64,000 nucleotides of DNA from G963422705 sp963422705 (GTDB lineage Bacteria; Poribacteria; WGA-4E; WGA-3G). The translations under genes were made by a program, and so were the position numbers. Shown piece after piece: positions 42,759 through 51,045 of this stretch. The stretch lies in the NCBI GenBank assembly GCA_963422705.1, contig OY730443.1, positions 2,480,001 through 2,544,000 on the forward strand, given 5' to 3'. The notes beneath the pieces were generated by a model. That model did not search any database. It saw only the letters and a list, made by a program, of their open reading frames with translations, and was not told where the DNA came from. How positions within the stretch are numbered: the stretch's first letter is position 1; every line of letters starts with the position of its first letter.

Positions 42759-44635
42759 TAATTTGGAGTAACCTCTTCGCCGAAGTAGTCACGAATCACA
42801 CGCATCCGGCACCCTCTTTCCAATGCATAAAAAACCACTTTATCAAGTTGACGGTGTTTGCGCCGAAAATAGTCGCCCACCTCAATTTGCTCCTCTGTCA
42901 GTGTACTGAAAAGCTCACTGTCATGAATAAGTTCAAAGAGCATCAGCTCCTCTTGTCCCCAATACCGAATATAGTCCTGGCTTTGTAACTCAGCGAGTTG
43001 CTCCATAACCTGCCCAGGACCCAACTGCGTCGCGTTACACAACTCCCAAATCGTTCCTTTATATGCGAGCGCTTTTGTGCCTAAGTTGAGTTGCTCCGCA
43101 AAATACGTTTGCATGCGTTCTGCTATACCCGGTTTCCCATCACCCGTCCTCGTAAGTCCGTCCTGCCCCGCCGGGCGTAATTGGACAGCAAGTCGTGAAG
43201 GGACATTGTACCACCTTTTCACAAATTCAAGCCGCTCAAGATAACTGAGGCAGGCTTGAATCTTTGTGTCTTTAAACCCGCTCATCCACTCCAGTTCATC
43301 GTTGGCGATAGTCCTATATCGTTCAGTGCCTTTAAAATCCTCAATAATCTTTAAAAGTTTAAAGAGAGAAGGTTTATCAGGTGCGTTCTCTTTGATAAAC
43401 CACTCGTGCAACCCTTTATCGCCTTTGCAGTAGAGCAAGATACAGTGCGAATCCTTCCCATCCCTGCCGGCTCTTCCAACTTCCTGGCAGTATTCTTCAA
43501 GCGTCCCTGTCATCGTCCAATGCACAATGTAGCGGATATCGGATTTGTCAATTCCCATGCCGAAGGCATTTGTGGCGACAACGATATCCAGTCCGTTCTC
43601 ACTGTTATCAAAAAATGCCTCTTGGACGCAAGCGCGTTGATGGGGTTCAAGCCCGGCGTGGTAGTAGTCAGCGCGAAACCCACGTCTTTTTAAATAGTCG
43701 GCGACATCTTCAGTTTCGCGGCGACGGCCGGCATAAATAATTCCATTACCCGTTTCTGCCCTCTTTTTCCGCTTATGCTGTTCTTTGCAAAACGCTTTTA
43801 CCGAACGCAGAATCTCTTCAAGCCGTTTATATTTTTCAGGAACATCCTCGCTTTCTTGGACGCTCATCTTCAGGTTCGGACGTTCAATCCCTTGTGTGAA
43901 AACCCGCGGTGTCGGAATGTTTAACAGATTCAGGATATCTTCTCGAATATCCGGAGGCGCGGTTGCTGTAAAGAGAGCTATCCTCCGTGGCTGTAGCACA
44001 TCAAGCGTATCACAGAGAGACAAGTAGGCGGGCCGGAAATCCCGGCCCCATTGTGAGATACAGTGTGCTTCATCTATAACAAACAGGGAGAGCGAGGACG
44101 CATGCAGGATGTCCAAAAACCGCCGACGCCGCAAACGTTCCGGTGAAATGTAAAGTAGCTGGAGTTCCCCACGTTTCAATCGATTCAATTCATGTTGGTG
44201 AGCCTCCCACGTCTGTGTACTGTTTATGAAACCCACGCCGTCAATGCCCCGTCTTCTCAAACCATCAACCTGGTCCTTCATCAACGAAATCAGGGGCGAG
44301 ATAACTACCGTTATCCCATCAAACATGAGCGCGGGCAGTTGATAACATAAGGATTTACCGTACCCGGTTGGAAACACAGCGAATACGTTTTCACCCGCCA
44401 AAATCGCCTCAATAATCTCGCGTTGTCCGTTGCGAAACGATGTATAGCCGAAGTGAACCTGGAGTGCATTAAGGAGTTCATCCTGGGTAGCGTTCCGTTC
44501 AAGAGATTCCTGAGTGAGATGCGCCTCACCGGCGTTATGGACAGCGCCACCATCTACCGATACCCGTCGCGTTGATTCTTGGGTTGAGGTGAGAATTGCA
44601 TCCACTTCTTGAAGCAAATCCTGCAATTTTACCAT
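42710..44635 (-). CDS. recQ: RecQ-family ATP-dependent DNA helicase with C-terminal zinc motif
   Basis: 641 aa. Walker A is PTGYGKS (89-95) and the DEAH box is at 188-191 (VIDEAHCISQWGRDFRPAY). The aromatic-rich loop and the motif VI region EYCQEVGRAGRDGK follow. In E. coli RecQ the zinc site comes directly after the helicase core and before the winged helix. Here the zinc ligands are at the very end (C609, C628, C631, C634 in the pattern C-x18-C-x2-C-x2-C), after about 200 residues of winged-helix-like sequence. It has no HRDC domain. GGAGGAG precedes the ATG. The 3' end overlaps larC2 by 49 nt. Confidence 0.92.
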   Translation of the reverse strand: MVKLQDLLQEVDAILTSTQESTRRVSVDGGAVHNAGEAHLTQESLERNATQDELLNALQVHFGYTSFRNGQREIIEAILAGENVFAVFPTGYGKSLCYQLPALMFDGITVVISPLISLMKDQVDGLRRRGIDGVGFINSTQTWEAHQHELNRLKRGELQLLYISPERLRRRRFLDILHASSLSLFVIDEAHCISQWGRDFRPAYLSLCDTLDVLQPRRIALFTATAPPDIREDILNLLNIPTPRVFTQGIERPNLKMSVQESEDVPEKYKRLEEILRSVKAFCKEQHKRKKRAETGNGIIYAGRRRETEDVADYLKRRGFRADYYHAGLEPHQRACVQEAFFDNSENGLDIVVATNAFGMGIDKSDIRYIVHWTMTGTLEEYCQEVGRAGRDGKDSHCILLYCKGDKGLHEWFIKENAPDKPSLFKLLKIIEDFKGTERYRTIANDELEWMSGFKDTKIQACLSYLERLEFVKRWYNVPSRLAVQLRPAGQDGLTRTGDGKPGIAERMQTYFAEQLNLGTKALAYKGTIWELCNATQLGPGQVMEQLAELQSQDYIRYWGQEELMLFELIHDSELFSTLTEEQIEVGDYFRRKHRQLDKVVFYALERGCRMRVIRDYFGEEVTPNYQCGTCDLCTARIASA

Positions 44636-44767
44636 TACGTCTCCTCCATCGGCAATATCGCCCCGAACAATAAACGCGCCTCCTTAGGTAATGTGTTGGA
44701 ACACATAAGGGTAGCGTCCATAAGCATCGGGGATATCCCTTCTGATTCGCAAGCAATACGGAAAAAT

Positions 44768-45523
44768 TTACGCAAAAAACCGAAAGCGAAAAATATGAAA
44801 AATGGCGGCGATACCATCTTTCCAATTAACCGTTTTGCCCTCTTCGTAATCCCTCCCCCGGTAAGTAATAGGAACATCAACAATTCGGCATTTCCGTTTA
44901 GCAAGTTTGGCTGTAATCTCCGGTTCAAAGCCGAACCGATTAGAACGAAGCGAAATCCCCTTCAAAATCGGCGTTTTAATGACTTTATAGCAGGTTTCCA
45001 TGTCAGTAAGTTTTGTGCCGTTGAGGAGGTTAGAAAGAGCGGTAAGGAACCGATTCGCAAGGTAACTGCGCAAAAGTCCTTTTTGCTTCCCCGTCATAAA
45101 TCGCGAACCATATACGACATCGGCTTCATCCGCTAAGAGCGGTTGTAGCAATTTGGGGTAATCCTGTGGTTCATACTCCAGGTCAGCGTCCTGAATAAGC
45201 GTAATATCACCGGCGATATGTTGGAACCCGGTGCGGAGCGTTGCCCCCTTACCTCTGTTCATATCGTGATAAAATATCTTCATAGAAATAGGATACCCAT
45301 GTTTTTCAATGCTGGTGCTGTTACCCACAGCTTGCGCTTCTTGATGCAGATATTCCGCTTCAATACGCTTTAAAATATCGCGCGTACCATCCGTTGAACA
45401 GTCATCAACAAGAATTATCTCTTTTTCCATGCCGACATCAACTTCAACAATCTGCTGCAAAATCTCTTCCAGGCTACCAATTTCGTTGTAAATCGGAATG
45501 ACGATGGTTAGCTTAGGCTCCAT
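44768..45523 (-). CDS. Glycosyltransferase family 2 (dolichol-phosphate-mannose synthase type)
   Basis: 251 aa. LTIVIPIYNEIGSLEEILQQI, EIILVDDCSTDGT (nucleotide binding), LIQDADLEYEPQDYPKLL (DxD metal site), VVYGSRFM and GFEPEITAKLAKRKCRIVDVPITYRGR form the standard GT2/DPM1 pattern. There are no TM segments, so it is probably a soluble or peripheral enzyme that makes polyprenyl-phosphate sugars. It has its own promoter region with a tandem repeat, 40 nt upstream of the ATG, and is followed by recQ 132 nt later. Confidence 0.93.
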   Translation of the reverse strand: MEPKLTIVIPIYNEIGSLEEILQQIVEVDVGMEKEIILVDDCSTDGTRDILKRIEAEYLHQEAQAVGNSTSIEKHGYPISMKIFYHDMNRGKGATLRTGFQHIAGDITLIQDADLEYEPQDYPKLLQPLLADEADVVYGSRFMTGKQKGLLRSYLANRFLTALSNLLNGTKLTDMETCYKVIKTPILKGISLRSNRFGFEPEITAKLAKRKCRIVDVPITYRGRDYEEGKTVNWKDGIAAIFHIFRFRFFA

Positions 45524-45562
45524 CTAAATGCCCCCAATATTTTTTCGGCAGTAGCGATAATG

Positions 45563-45625
45563 CTGTCTTACCCATCTCGTCAAAACATTCTAATACTGTC
45601 TTACCCATCTCGTCAAAACATTCTA
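45563..45625 (-). repeat. Two-copy tandem repeat (30 bp, period 33) holding duplicated promoter elements
   Basis: A 30-bp unit at 45563-45592 is repeated exactly at 45596-45625. On the minus strand each copy has a TTGACG hexamer (45616-45611 and 45583-45578). The upstream one has TAGAAT (45592-45587, which is the end of copy 1) 18 nt away, a credible -10, and points to the GT2 gene starting at 45523. So the repeat duplicates a -35-like box. Confidence 0.65.
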
Positions 45626-45753
45626 GCGAATATCGCTTTTCTTGTTGCAGGCGCGCATGCTATCTTGTTCTGCCCATGCGACGGGTTCGAATTTTCTTGC
45701 TTAATTTTGGTATAATCCTGAATCTCTCATTTTTCCGCAAGTTTTGCATTCAG

Positions 45754-47043
45754 TCAGAACGGTTTCGTCGCCGTTGCGGCTACCCGCGTCTGCCACAGCC
45801 ACCACAGTACGGCGGGAATCAACGGTAATCCCGTCATTCCCCATAACACGAGACGTACATCGGAGGAGACATCCAATAGTGCTCCGACGGTAGCTGTCCC
45901 GATAGCACCCATCAACGTAAAAAGCGCGAATTCTGTGCCAAAAATGCGGCCGCGAATCTCATTTGGGGCGCGCTGCAAGAGCAGTTGCGTCGAAAATACC
46001 CATACAATTCCGCCCCCGATGCTCCTCAAAAATCCACCCAAAAGCACAATCCCTAAATTAAAAAGCGGGGCTGCAATTGCAATGCCAACGGAGCCAATGA
46101 GATAACCGATGCTAATGCTGATACGAAGTGGGTTGCTCCTGTCCCCCGTCCAACGCCTGGCAAAAACGGGGCCAATGCCACTGCCAACCCCATTGACACC
46201 ATACATTAGCCCTAAGCTTAGCGCGCCCCCGACACCGATAACAAAGTAATCCTTCGCAATCGCAACCTGAGCGACTTGAAACCCGGAGGACATCAACATT
46301 GCGATAGCCGCCTTATGCATCGCAATGAACAGAACATCGGGATGTTGCAGCAGATAACGCAACGCTGTCTGTCCAGAACGTTGGCGATTTTTTTCCATAC
46401 TGTCGGCACGTTGAGGCAGCTTAACGCCAAGCAGAAGTCCCGCTGATACGAAAAAAGTCAAACAGTCAATAATAAACGCTGTATGAATTCCGAAAAGTCC
46501 CGTTGTCAACCCGCCAATGGCGGCACCAAACGCAAGCATAACGGACCAGGTTACCGCCCCCAGCGCGTTGGCTGTTCCAAGCTCCCGCTGTGACGTAATA
46601 TCCGGTAAAATGGCACTCCGAGCAGGACTAAAGAAACCGCTCACGGCAAACATCAGCATCGTGAGGGTATAAAGAAACCAGATATCCGTTTCGTCACGCA
46701 CGAAAAGGAACCCCAGCACGAGGATAGCGCGCGTCATATCAGTGGCGATGAGCACGTGTTTTCGATTGTACCTGTCAGCACAAATGCCCGCAATCGGCGC
46801 CACCACGAACGGTGCAAGCATCCGAACCGTAAACAGAATGCCTACCGCCAAGCCGGATTCCGTTAATGTCGCAACTAACGCGGCGGAAGCAATCAGGTTA
46901 AACCAATCCCCCAATAGGCTAACAACCTGCCCCGCCCAGAGCCAGCGAAAGTTTGAATTAGAACGAAGCAGCTTACCATATCCAACCGGTTTTGATACCA
47001 CTTTAGCACGGTTTACCTCTGAAGAGTGTTCATCTTTAGCCAA
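45754..47043 (-). CDS. MFS transporter (MFS_3, EntS-like)
   Basis: 429 aa with about 12 TM segments. NFRWLWAGQVVSLLGDWFNLIASAALV and GICADRYNRKHVLIATDMTRAIL (the MFS motif A region) are typical of the EntS-type exporter family. The likely start TTG directly follows the TAA of the Gfo/Idh gene (TAATTG), with no good ribosome-binding site, so translation is probably coupled. Substrate unknown; it may be a siderophore, sugar derivative or drug. It forms a two-gene unit with the Gfo/Idh oxidoreductase. Confidence 0.85.
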   Translation of the reverse strand: MAKDEHSSEVNRAKVVSKPVGYGKLLRSNSNFRWLWAGQVVSLLGDWFNLIASAALVATLTESGLAVGILFTVRMLAPFVVAPIAGICADRYNRKHVLIATDMTRAILVLGFLFVRDETDIWFLYTLTMLMFAVSGFFSPARSAILPDITSQRELGTANALGAVTWSVMLAFGAAIGGLTTGLFGIHTAFIIDCLTFFVSAGLLLGVKLPQRADSMEKNRQRSGQTALRYLLQHPDVLFIAMHKAAIAMLMSSGFQVAQVAIAKDYFVIGVGGALSLGLMYGVNGVGSGIGPVFARRWTGDRSNPLRISISIGYLIGSVGIAIAAPLFNLGIVLLGGFLRSIGGGIVWVFSTQLLLQRAPNEIRGRIFGTEFALFTLMGAIGTATVGALLDVSSDVRLVLWGMTGLPLIPAVLWWLWQTRVAATATKPF

Positions 47044-48231
47044 TTAAAGAGCCCACCGTTCGTTGATGGGTTTCTGGTAAACATCAACCTTGCCTGCCAC
47101 TACATCTTCATAGTCAACCGCTTGTCCACATGCGTTGGATTCGTAGATAGCTTCACAAATTGATTTCGCGCGAAGCCCAATGGTGGCATCAAGTTCCGGC
47201 GGACGCGCATTTTCTATCGCATCCACAAAATCATAACATTCCAATTGCACGCCATCCGTAAAACCGTAGGGGAACAAACGTTCTTTCTCATCTGCGGAGA
47301 GGCTCGCCATATAATCAGTGATAAGCCCCTCCATGGGGTAACGGCTCCCATCTTTAAGAATGACTTCGGCACCGTCAAATGGCCCGTGGAAAATATCACC
47401 ATTATCCAACAAACAGCCCTCGCTGCCGTAATAGACGACATGATTGAAAGCGTGTCCAACAGCTGCCCACGTGCATGTCCAGAGCCCGATAACCCCGCTT
47501 TTGAAGCCAATCGTGGCGAACCAAGTATCTTCTTGCTCATTCTTGACGCGTGTCCCATTTTTGGTGACTTGCAGATTTTCAAATTGGCAGACGCGCCCAT
47601 AAACCGTACTCGCGTCACCGAAAAAATAACGCAGCGTATCGCAATAGTGTGCCCCCGAATCCATCACCATCCCGCCTCCACCCAGGGCGAGTTCCAGTCG
47701 CCAATGCCACGCACTTTCCGGCGCCGGCGCCCGATAACTGGCGTGTTGCGCGCAAAACATTCGCATCTCACCCAGCATCTGTTTATCGTTTATTAACCAT
47801 TCTGCGGCGCGCCGGCTCGGCATCCGGCGAATGTTCTCAGCCGTTGCGGCAATTCTGTTATTCGCCTTTGCCGCTGCAATAATCGCCCGGGTGGCTTTGA
47901 CTGTAATGCCCACCGGTTTCTCTACCATGACGTTGACACCTGCGTTAAGACATTTTATCGCATTGATATGGTGATGCGCATGCGACGTACAGATATCGGC
48001 GCCGTCGAGAGATACTGTAGAAAGCATCTCATCCGCATTATCAAACACCGCCGGTTTTTTGCCCGTCAAATCCTGGAACCGTGTCGCAAATGCGTCTGCC
48101 CGCTCTTTGACTTCATCGCACATCGCAACCAGTTCCACCTTACCCGGCACCGTTTCATGAATCGTCAGATACGCGTTGAGATGCCCATTTGCCATACCAC
48201 CACAGCCGATAATCGCAATCTGAATTGCCAT
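47044..48231 (-). CDS. Gfo/Idh/MocA family oxidoreductase
   Basis: 395 aa from ATG 48231 (AAAGGAG 8 nt upstream); an in-frame start 33 nt earlier is possible but unneeded. The Rossmann N-terminus has IAIIGCGGMANGH, then ADICTSHAHHHINAIKCLNAGVNVMVEKPVGIT (the EKP motif with catalytic Lys). The C-terminal domain has GGGGMVMDSGAHYCDTLRYFFG, where Asp and His form the active site. Members oxidise or reduce sugars and inositols with NAD(P). It is divergent from the aldo-keto reductase, sharing a 342-nt regulatory spacer with two opposed promoters. Confidence 0.93.
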   Translation of the reverse strand: MAIQIAIIGCGGMANGHLNAYLTIHETVPGKVELVAMCDEVKERADAFATRFQDLTGKKPAVFDNADEMLSTVSLDGADICTSHAHHHINAIKCLNAGVNVMVEKPVGITVKATRAIIAAAKANNRIAATAENIRRMPSRRAAEWLINDKQMLGEMRMFCAQHASYRAPAPESAWHWRLELALGGGGMVMDSGAHYCDTLRYFFGDASTVYGRVCQFENLQVTKNGTRVKNEQEDTWFATIGFKSGVIGLWTCTWAAVGHAFNHVVYYGSEGCLLDNGDIFHGPFDGAEVILKDGSRYPMEGLITDYMASLSADEKERLFPYGFTDGVQLECYDFVDAIENARPPELDATIGLRAKSICEAIYESNACGQAVDYEDVVAGKVDVYQKPINERWAL

Positions 48232-48297
48232 TACAGTTTCTCCTTTTCCCAAAAAACGTAGCATGTCTACCCTGGCGGAAATACCTTATCTCCTTAT

Positions 48298-48326
48298 AGG
48301 ATAACATAATTCAAGATTTTTGGCAA
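48298..48326 (-). promoter_or_regulatory. Sigma70-like promoter for the Gfo/Idh-MFS operon
   Basis: Read on the minus strand: TTGCCA at 48326-48321, a 17-nt spacer and TATCCT at 48303-48298. The start codon at 48231 is about 65 nt downstream. Confidence 0.5.
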
Positions 48327-48516
48327 ATCGCACCGTGCTTTTGCAAACGTACCAACGTTCCGAAAGTCATTCAGCTTTCAACATTTCCTCAGATTTGAGA
48401 AGGGACATGCCCCGGACAGCGCGAAAATACAAGAGAAACACCTACAGCGGAATTCCGTGATTTAGCGTCCATTTTGAACGGAAAACGAAACGGTTCTAGC
48501 AACGTTCATCAAACAG

Positions 48517-48545
48517 TTGACACGAAACCGAAACAGGACTACACT
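48517..48545 (+). promoter_or_regulatory. Sigma70-like promoter for the aldo-keto reductase gene
   Basis: TTGACA at 48517-48522, a 17-nt spacer and TACACT at 48540-48545. The ATG is at 48574, so the leader is only about 20 nt, with AAGGA 7 nt before it. Confidence 0.65.
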
Positions 48546-48573
48546 TAAAAAAAAGAGTGGTAAGGAACGTATC

Positions 48574-49560
48574 ATGAACTATGTCAATTTTGGAAAATCA
48601 GGACTCAAGGTGAGCCCACTCGCTTTAGGATTAGGATTGAGAGGACAAGGCGACGAAAGTGCTGCTCAACGCCTTATTGAACACGCTATCTACTCCGGCA
48701 TCAACCTCATTGATTGTGCCAACATCTACGGCCCGATGGATAATAGAGCCAACATCGGACGTTCCGAAGTCGTCCTCGGAAAAGCCATCCGTGGCAAACG
48801 TGACGACGTGGTGATTACCTCCAAAGTCTCCAGCAAAATAGGAACCGGCCCGAATGAACAGGGATTGTCACGCTACCATATCATGCGCGAGATTGAACGC
48901 TCCCTCTCACGTCTTAACACCGAACATATTGATGTCTATCTCACCCACGCCCCAGACGAGGATACCCCTCAAGAAGAAACGCTTCGGGCGCTCGACGAGC
49001 TCGTTCATTCCGGTAAGGTACGATACATCGGATGCTGTAACCATCAAGCTTGGCAGGTGTGCAAAGCACTCTGGATAGCGGATAGAATCAACGCAACACC
49101 CTATGTGTGCGTACAGAATATGTATCATCTTTTAAATCGGGACTTGGAAACCAACATGTTTGGGTTGGTACGTGAGGAAGGACTGGGGGTGATGTGTTAT
49201 AGTCCATTAGCGGTAGGCTTGCTAAGCGGTGTCTACGCGCCGGGGCAAGCACCCCCTGCAGGTACCTTATGGGCAACCCGTTATCGAGATGAGTTTGAGC
49301 GGAGAATGGGAGGGGTTACCGGAGAAGTCATCTCAACCCTAAAACGGCTCGCAGCCGAACTTGGCAAAACCCCTGCTCAACTTGCTGTCGCATGGGTGCT
49401 TTCACATCCGGAGGTGACGGTAGCCATCAGCGGTAGTGATACCGTTGAACAACTTGACGATACCCTCGGTGGCGTAGGCTGGGAACTTGATACCGAAACT
49501 CGAGAGGAGTTGGATACGTTTTCTATGTCCTTTGTTCGTCTGGTTGCACAACCTTTTTAA
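48574..49560 (+). CDS. Aldo/keto reductase
   Basis: 328 aa from ATG 48574 (AAGGA upstream); a longer frame beginning with TTG 48517 runs through the promoter and is rejected. NFGKSGLKVSPLALGLG at the start, DCANIYGP with the catalytic Tyr, TSKVSSK with Lys, and YLTHAPDEDTPQEETLRALD with His belong to the AKR superfamily (YvgN/GPR-type). ISGSDTVEQLDDTLGG near the C-terminus is part of the NADP site. It is expected to reduce sugar or aldehyde carbonyls. It is divergent from a Gfo/Idh enzyme, a pairing common in sugar-handling loci, and converges on PhyH. Confidence 0.93.
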   Translation: MNYVNFGKSGLKVSPLALGLGLRGQGDESAAQRLIEHAIYSGINLIDCANIYGPMDNRANIGRSEVVLGKAIRGKRDDVVITSKVSSKIGTGPNEQGLSRYHIMREIERSLSRLNTEHIDVYLTHAPDEDTPQEETLRALDELVHSGKVRYIGCCNHQAWQVCKALWIADRINATPYVCVQNMYHLLNRDLETNMFGLVREEGLGVMCYSPLAVGLLSGVYAPGQAPPAGTLWATRYRDEFERRMGGVTGEVISTLKRLAAELGKTPAQLAVAWVLSHPEVTVAISGSDTVEQLDDTLGGVGWELDTETREELDTFSMSFVRLVAQPF

Positions 49561-49571
49561 TCGCAAGATAC

Positions 49572-49601
49572 GGTGGGCGAGGACGAATGCCTCGTCCCAC
49601 C
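49572..49601. terminator. Stem-loop between convergent genes
   Basis: GGTGGGCGAGG at 49572-49582 pairs with CCTCG (49590-49594) and CCCACC (49596-49601), with a bulged T and a 7-nt loop. It lies 12 nt after the aldo-keto reductase stop and 19 nt before the PhyH stop. No T-tract, so efficiency is uncertain; it may be a small repeat instead. Confidence 0.5.
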
Positions 49602-49620
49602 ATCCAATGAAATTGCGATA

Positions 49621-50817
49621 TTATTCGACGGTTTGAAACCGTTCCCAAGCATCCCCGGCCGCTGCCGCTTGATGTTCTAATTCAGTCCGCCATCCAATGA
49701 CATGTCCCGCTTTAATCTGCTTGATATCATACCCAGCATACCTGTCTTCCAGTGTATTACCGAGTTTCTGCGTTTCCGCCCAGCGAGCCCAGGCGATTTT
49801 CATCCAGTCGTAAGGGAGTGCATCTCGCACCGCCACATCCAGTTGCCAGGCATGCCTAGCATCTGCAACAGCAGGTTCCCCGGTGAACGGCCCGGCCCAT
49901 TTTGCCCAGCCGATAGACAACGTGTTACGCTCCCGTTCAGGTACCGTGTGCCCTGTATGAATTGTCGTACCGTTGCGGATAAGTGCTTCCCCCGCCTTCA
50001 ACCGAATCGCAACCTGCCCGGGCAGTGGGGATTTACCGTCCCAACTCGGTGTATACGGCACCCCCTGCTCCTTCATCGCTTTCGGCAGTAGCACATCGTG
50101 CTCAAACGCGGTGCGCCATCGACTGTGGCTACCGGGTACCAGTTCATGGCATTCGTCATCAGTGAGTGCTAAGAACATGCTCACGCCGTTCCGCGCCGTA
50201 AGAGATGTCTCGTTTTTTTCTTGGATTTCCTCCCAGCGGATGCGTTCCACCGCCTCAGAATAATCTTCAGAGGTATCGCCGCGCACCTCACGCTGGGCGA
50301 AGTACCCTTTGCCCGTGCCCCACCATGTCACATCTCGGTGCCAGCCGAGTTTATTTTCAGCCCGCCGCGGATTGCACCATAGGAGCATGCTACTCAGAGA
50401 GAGCTCTTCGGGCTGCAGCCCATTACACCAAGAACTAACGAAGTTAAGGAAACTTGGAGCGCCATGGAACTCCGCAAAAGAAGGTTCACCAAAAGCAGGA
50501 TGGATGAGCCCACGTATCGCCCACGGCTCCTCAGCCCCCGTCCGGTGCACGTAGCCTTTTGAACAGTCAATCTTGCTGTATCCATTCTCTGGCGCGCACG
50601 CCCCCGTAACCCGGCGGCCCGCCTCTCGGAGAATGGGAATCCATGTATCGTCTACAAAATCGTTGATAATGACAAAACCGTGCTCCTTCAAGTGAGCGAG
50701 ACGCTCTGGCGTTGCCCCAGGCGCCGAAAGTTCAGGCTTGAAATCCGAAAACGCCGCCGCGCGATAAACCTCCGGGACGCCGCCAGATTTCGCTGCCGAT
50801 GATTCATTCATGTTCAT
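49621..50817 (-). CDS. Phytanoyl-CoA dioxygenase (PhyH) family protein, larger form
   Basis: 398 aa from ATG 50817 (AGAGGA 7 nt upstream; TTG 50823 is in frame). The HxD motif is GWHRDVTWW, the distal His lies in TTIHTGHTVPERERNT, and the Arg of ERERNTLSIGW is the probable 2-oxoglutarate ligand. The N-terminus has HLKEHGFVIINDFVDDTWIPILREAGRRVTG, usual for PhyH. It is clearly a different subfamily from the 276-aa protein at 24969-25799. Substrate unknown. A tandem repeat with two TTGACA boxes lies in its upstream region. Confidence 0.9.
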   Translation of the reverse strand: MNMNESSAAKSGGVPEVYRAAAFSDFKPELSAPGATPERLAHLKEHGFVIINDFVDDTWIPILREAGRRVTGACAPENGYSKIDCSKGYVHRTGAEEPWAIRGLIHPAFGEPSFAEFHGAPSFLNFVSSWCNGLQPEELSLSSMLLWCNPRRAENKLGWHRDVTWWGTGKGYFAQREVRGDTSEDYSEAVERIRWEEIQEKNETSLTARNGVSMFLALTDDECHELVPGSHSRWRTAFEHDVLLPKAMKEQGVPYTPSWDGKSPLPGQVAIRLKAGEALIRNGTTIHTGHTVPERERNTLSIGWAKWAGPFTGEPAVADARHAWQLDVAVRDALPYDWMKIAWARWAETQKLGNTLEDRYAGYDIKQIKAGHVIGWRTELEHQAAAAGDAWERFQTVE

Positions 50818-50908
50818 CTTCAATTCCTCTCAACAGTCCGGAGCCAAAAAGGACCGGTACTCAACATGAGCCTCAATTAACTAACTTTAAACACTTTCGT
50901 ACATACGA

Positions 50909-50976
50909 TGACTCGCAATTTTGTCAAAGGGTTCGTTATCCTTGACTCGCAATTTTGTCAAAGGGTCCGTTATCCT
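50909..50976 (-). repeat. Two-copy 34-bp tandem repeat with duplicated TTGACA, upstream of PhyH
   Basis: The unit at 50909-50942 recurs at 50943-50976 with one mismatch (T versus C). On the minus strand each copy carries TTGACA (50927-50922 and 50961-50956), exactly 34 nt apart, about 100 and 135 nt upstream of the PhyH start. A convincing -10 box for either is lacking (TATGTA with 16 nt spacing is the best). Confidence 0.6.
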
Positions 50977-51045
50977 TTCGGTGATATGCAATTTGCCTAA
51001 TCTTGCATGCTCTTTAATCGAACCTCCTCTTGTACACTTCCTATC

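Larger units (their letters stand above)
48232..48573. other. Divergent intergenic region between Gfo/Idh and aldo-keto reductase
   Basis: It holds a minus-strand promoter near 48298-48326 and a plus-strand one at 48517-48545, listed separately. Nothing else was recognised. Confidence 0.4.

Noticed and set aside
48517..48573. N-terminal extension of the aldo-keto reductase from TTG 48517
   Set aside because: It would begin at the -35 box of the promoter; ATG 48574 has AAGGA and matches the family N-terminus.
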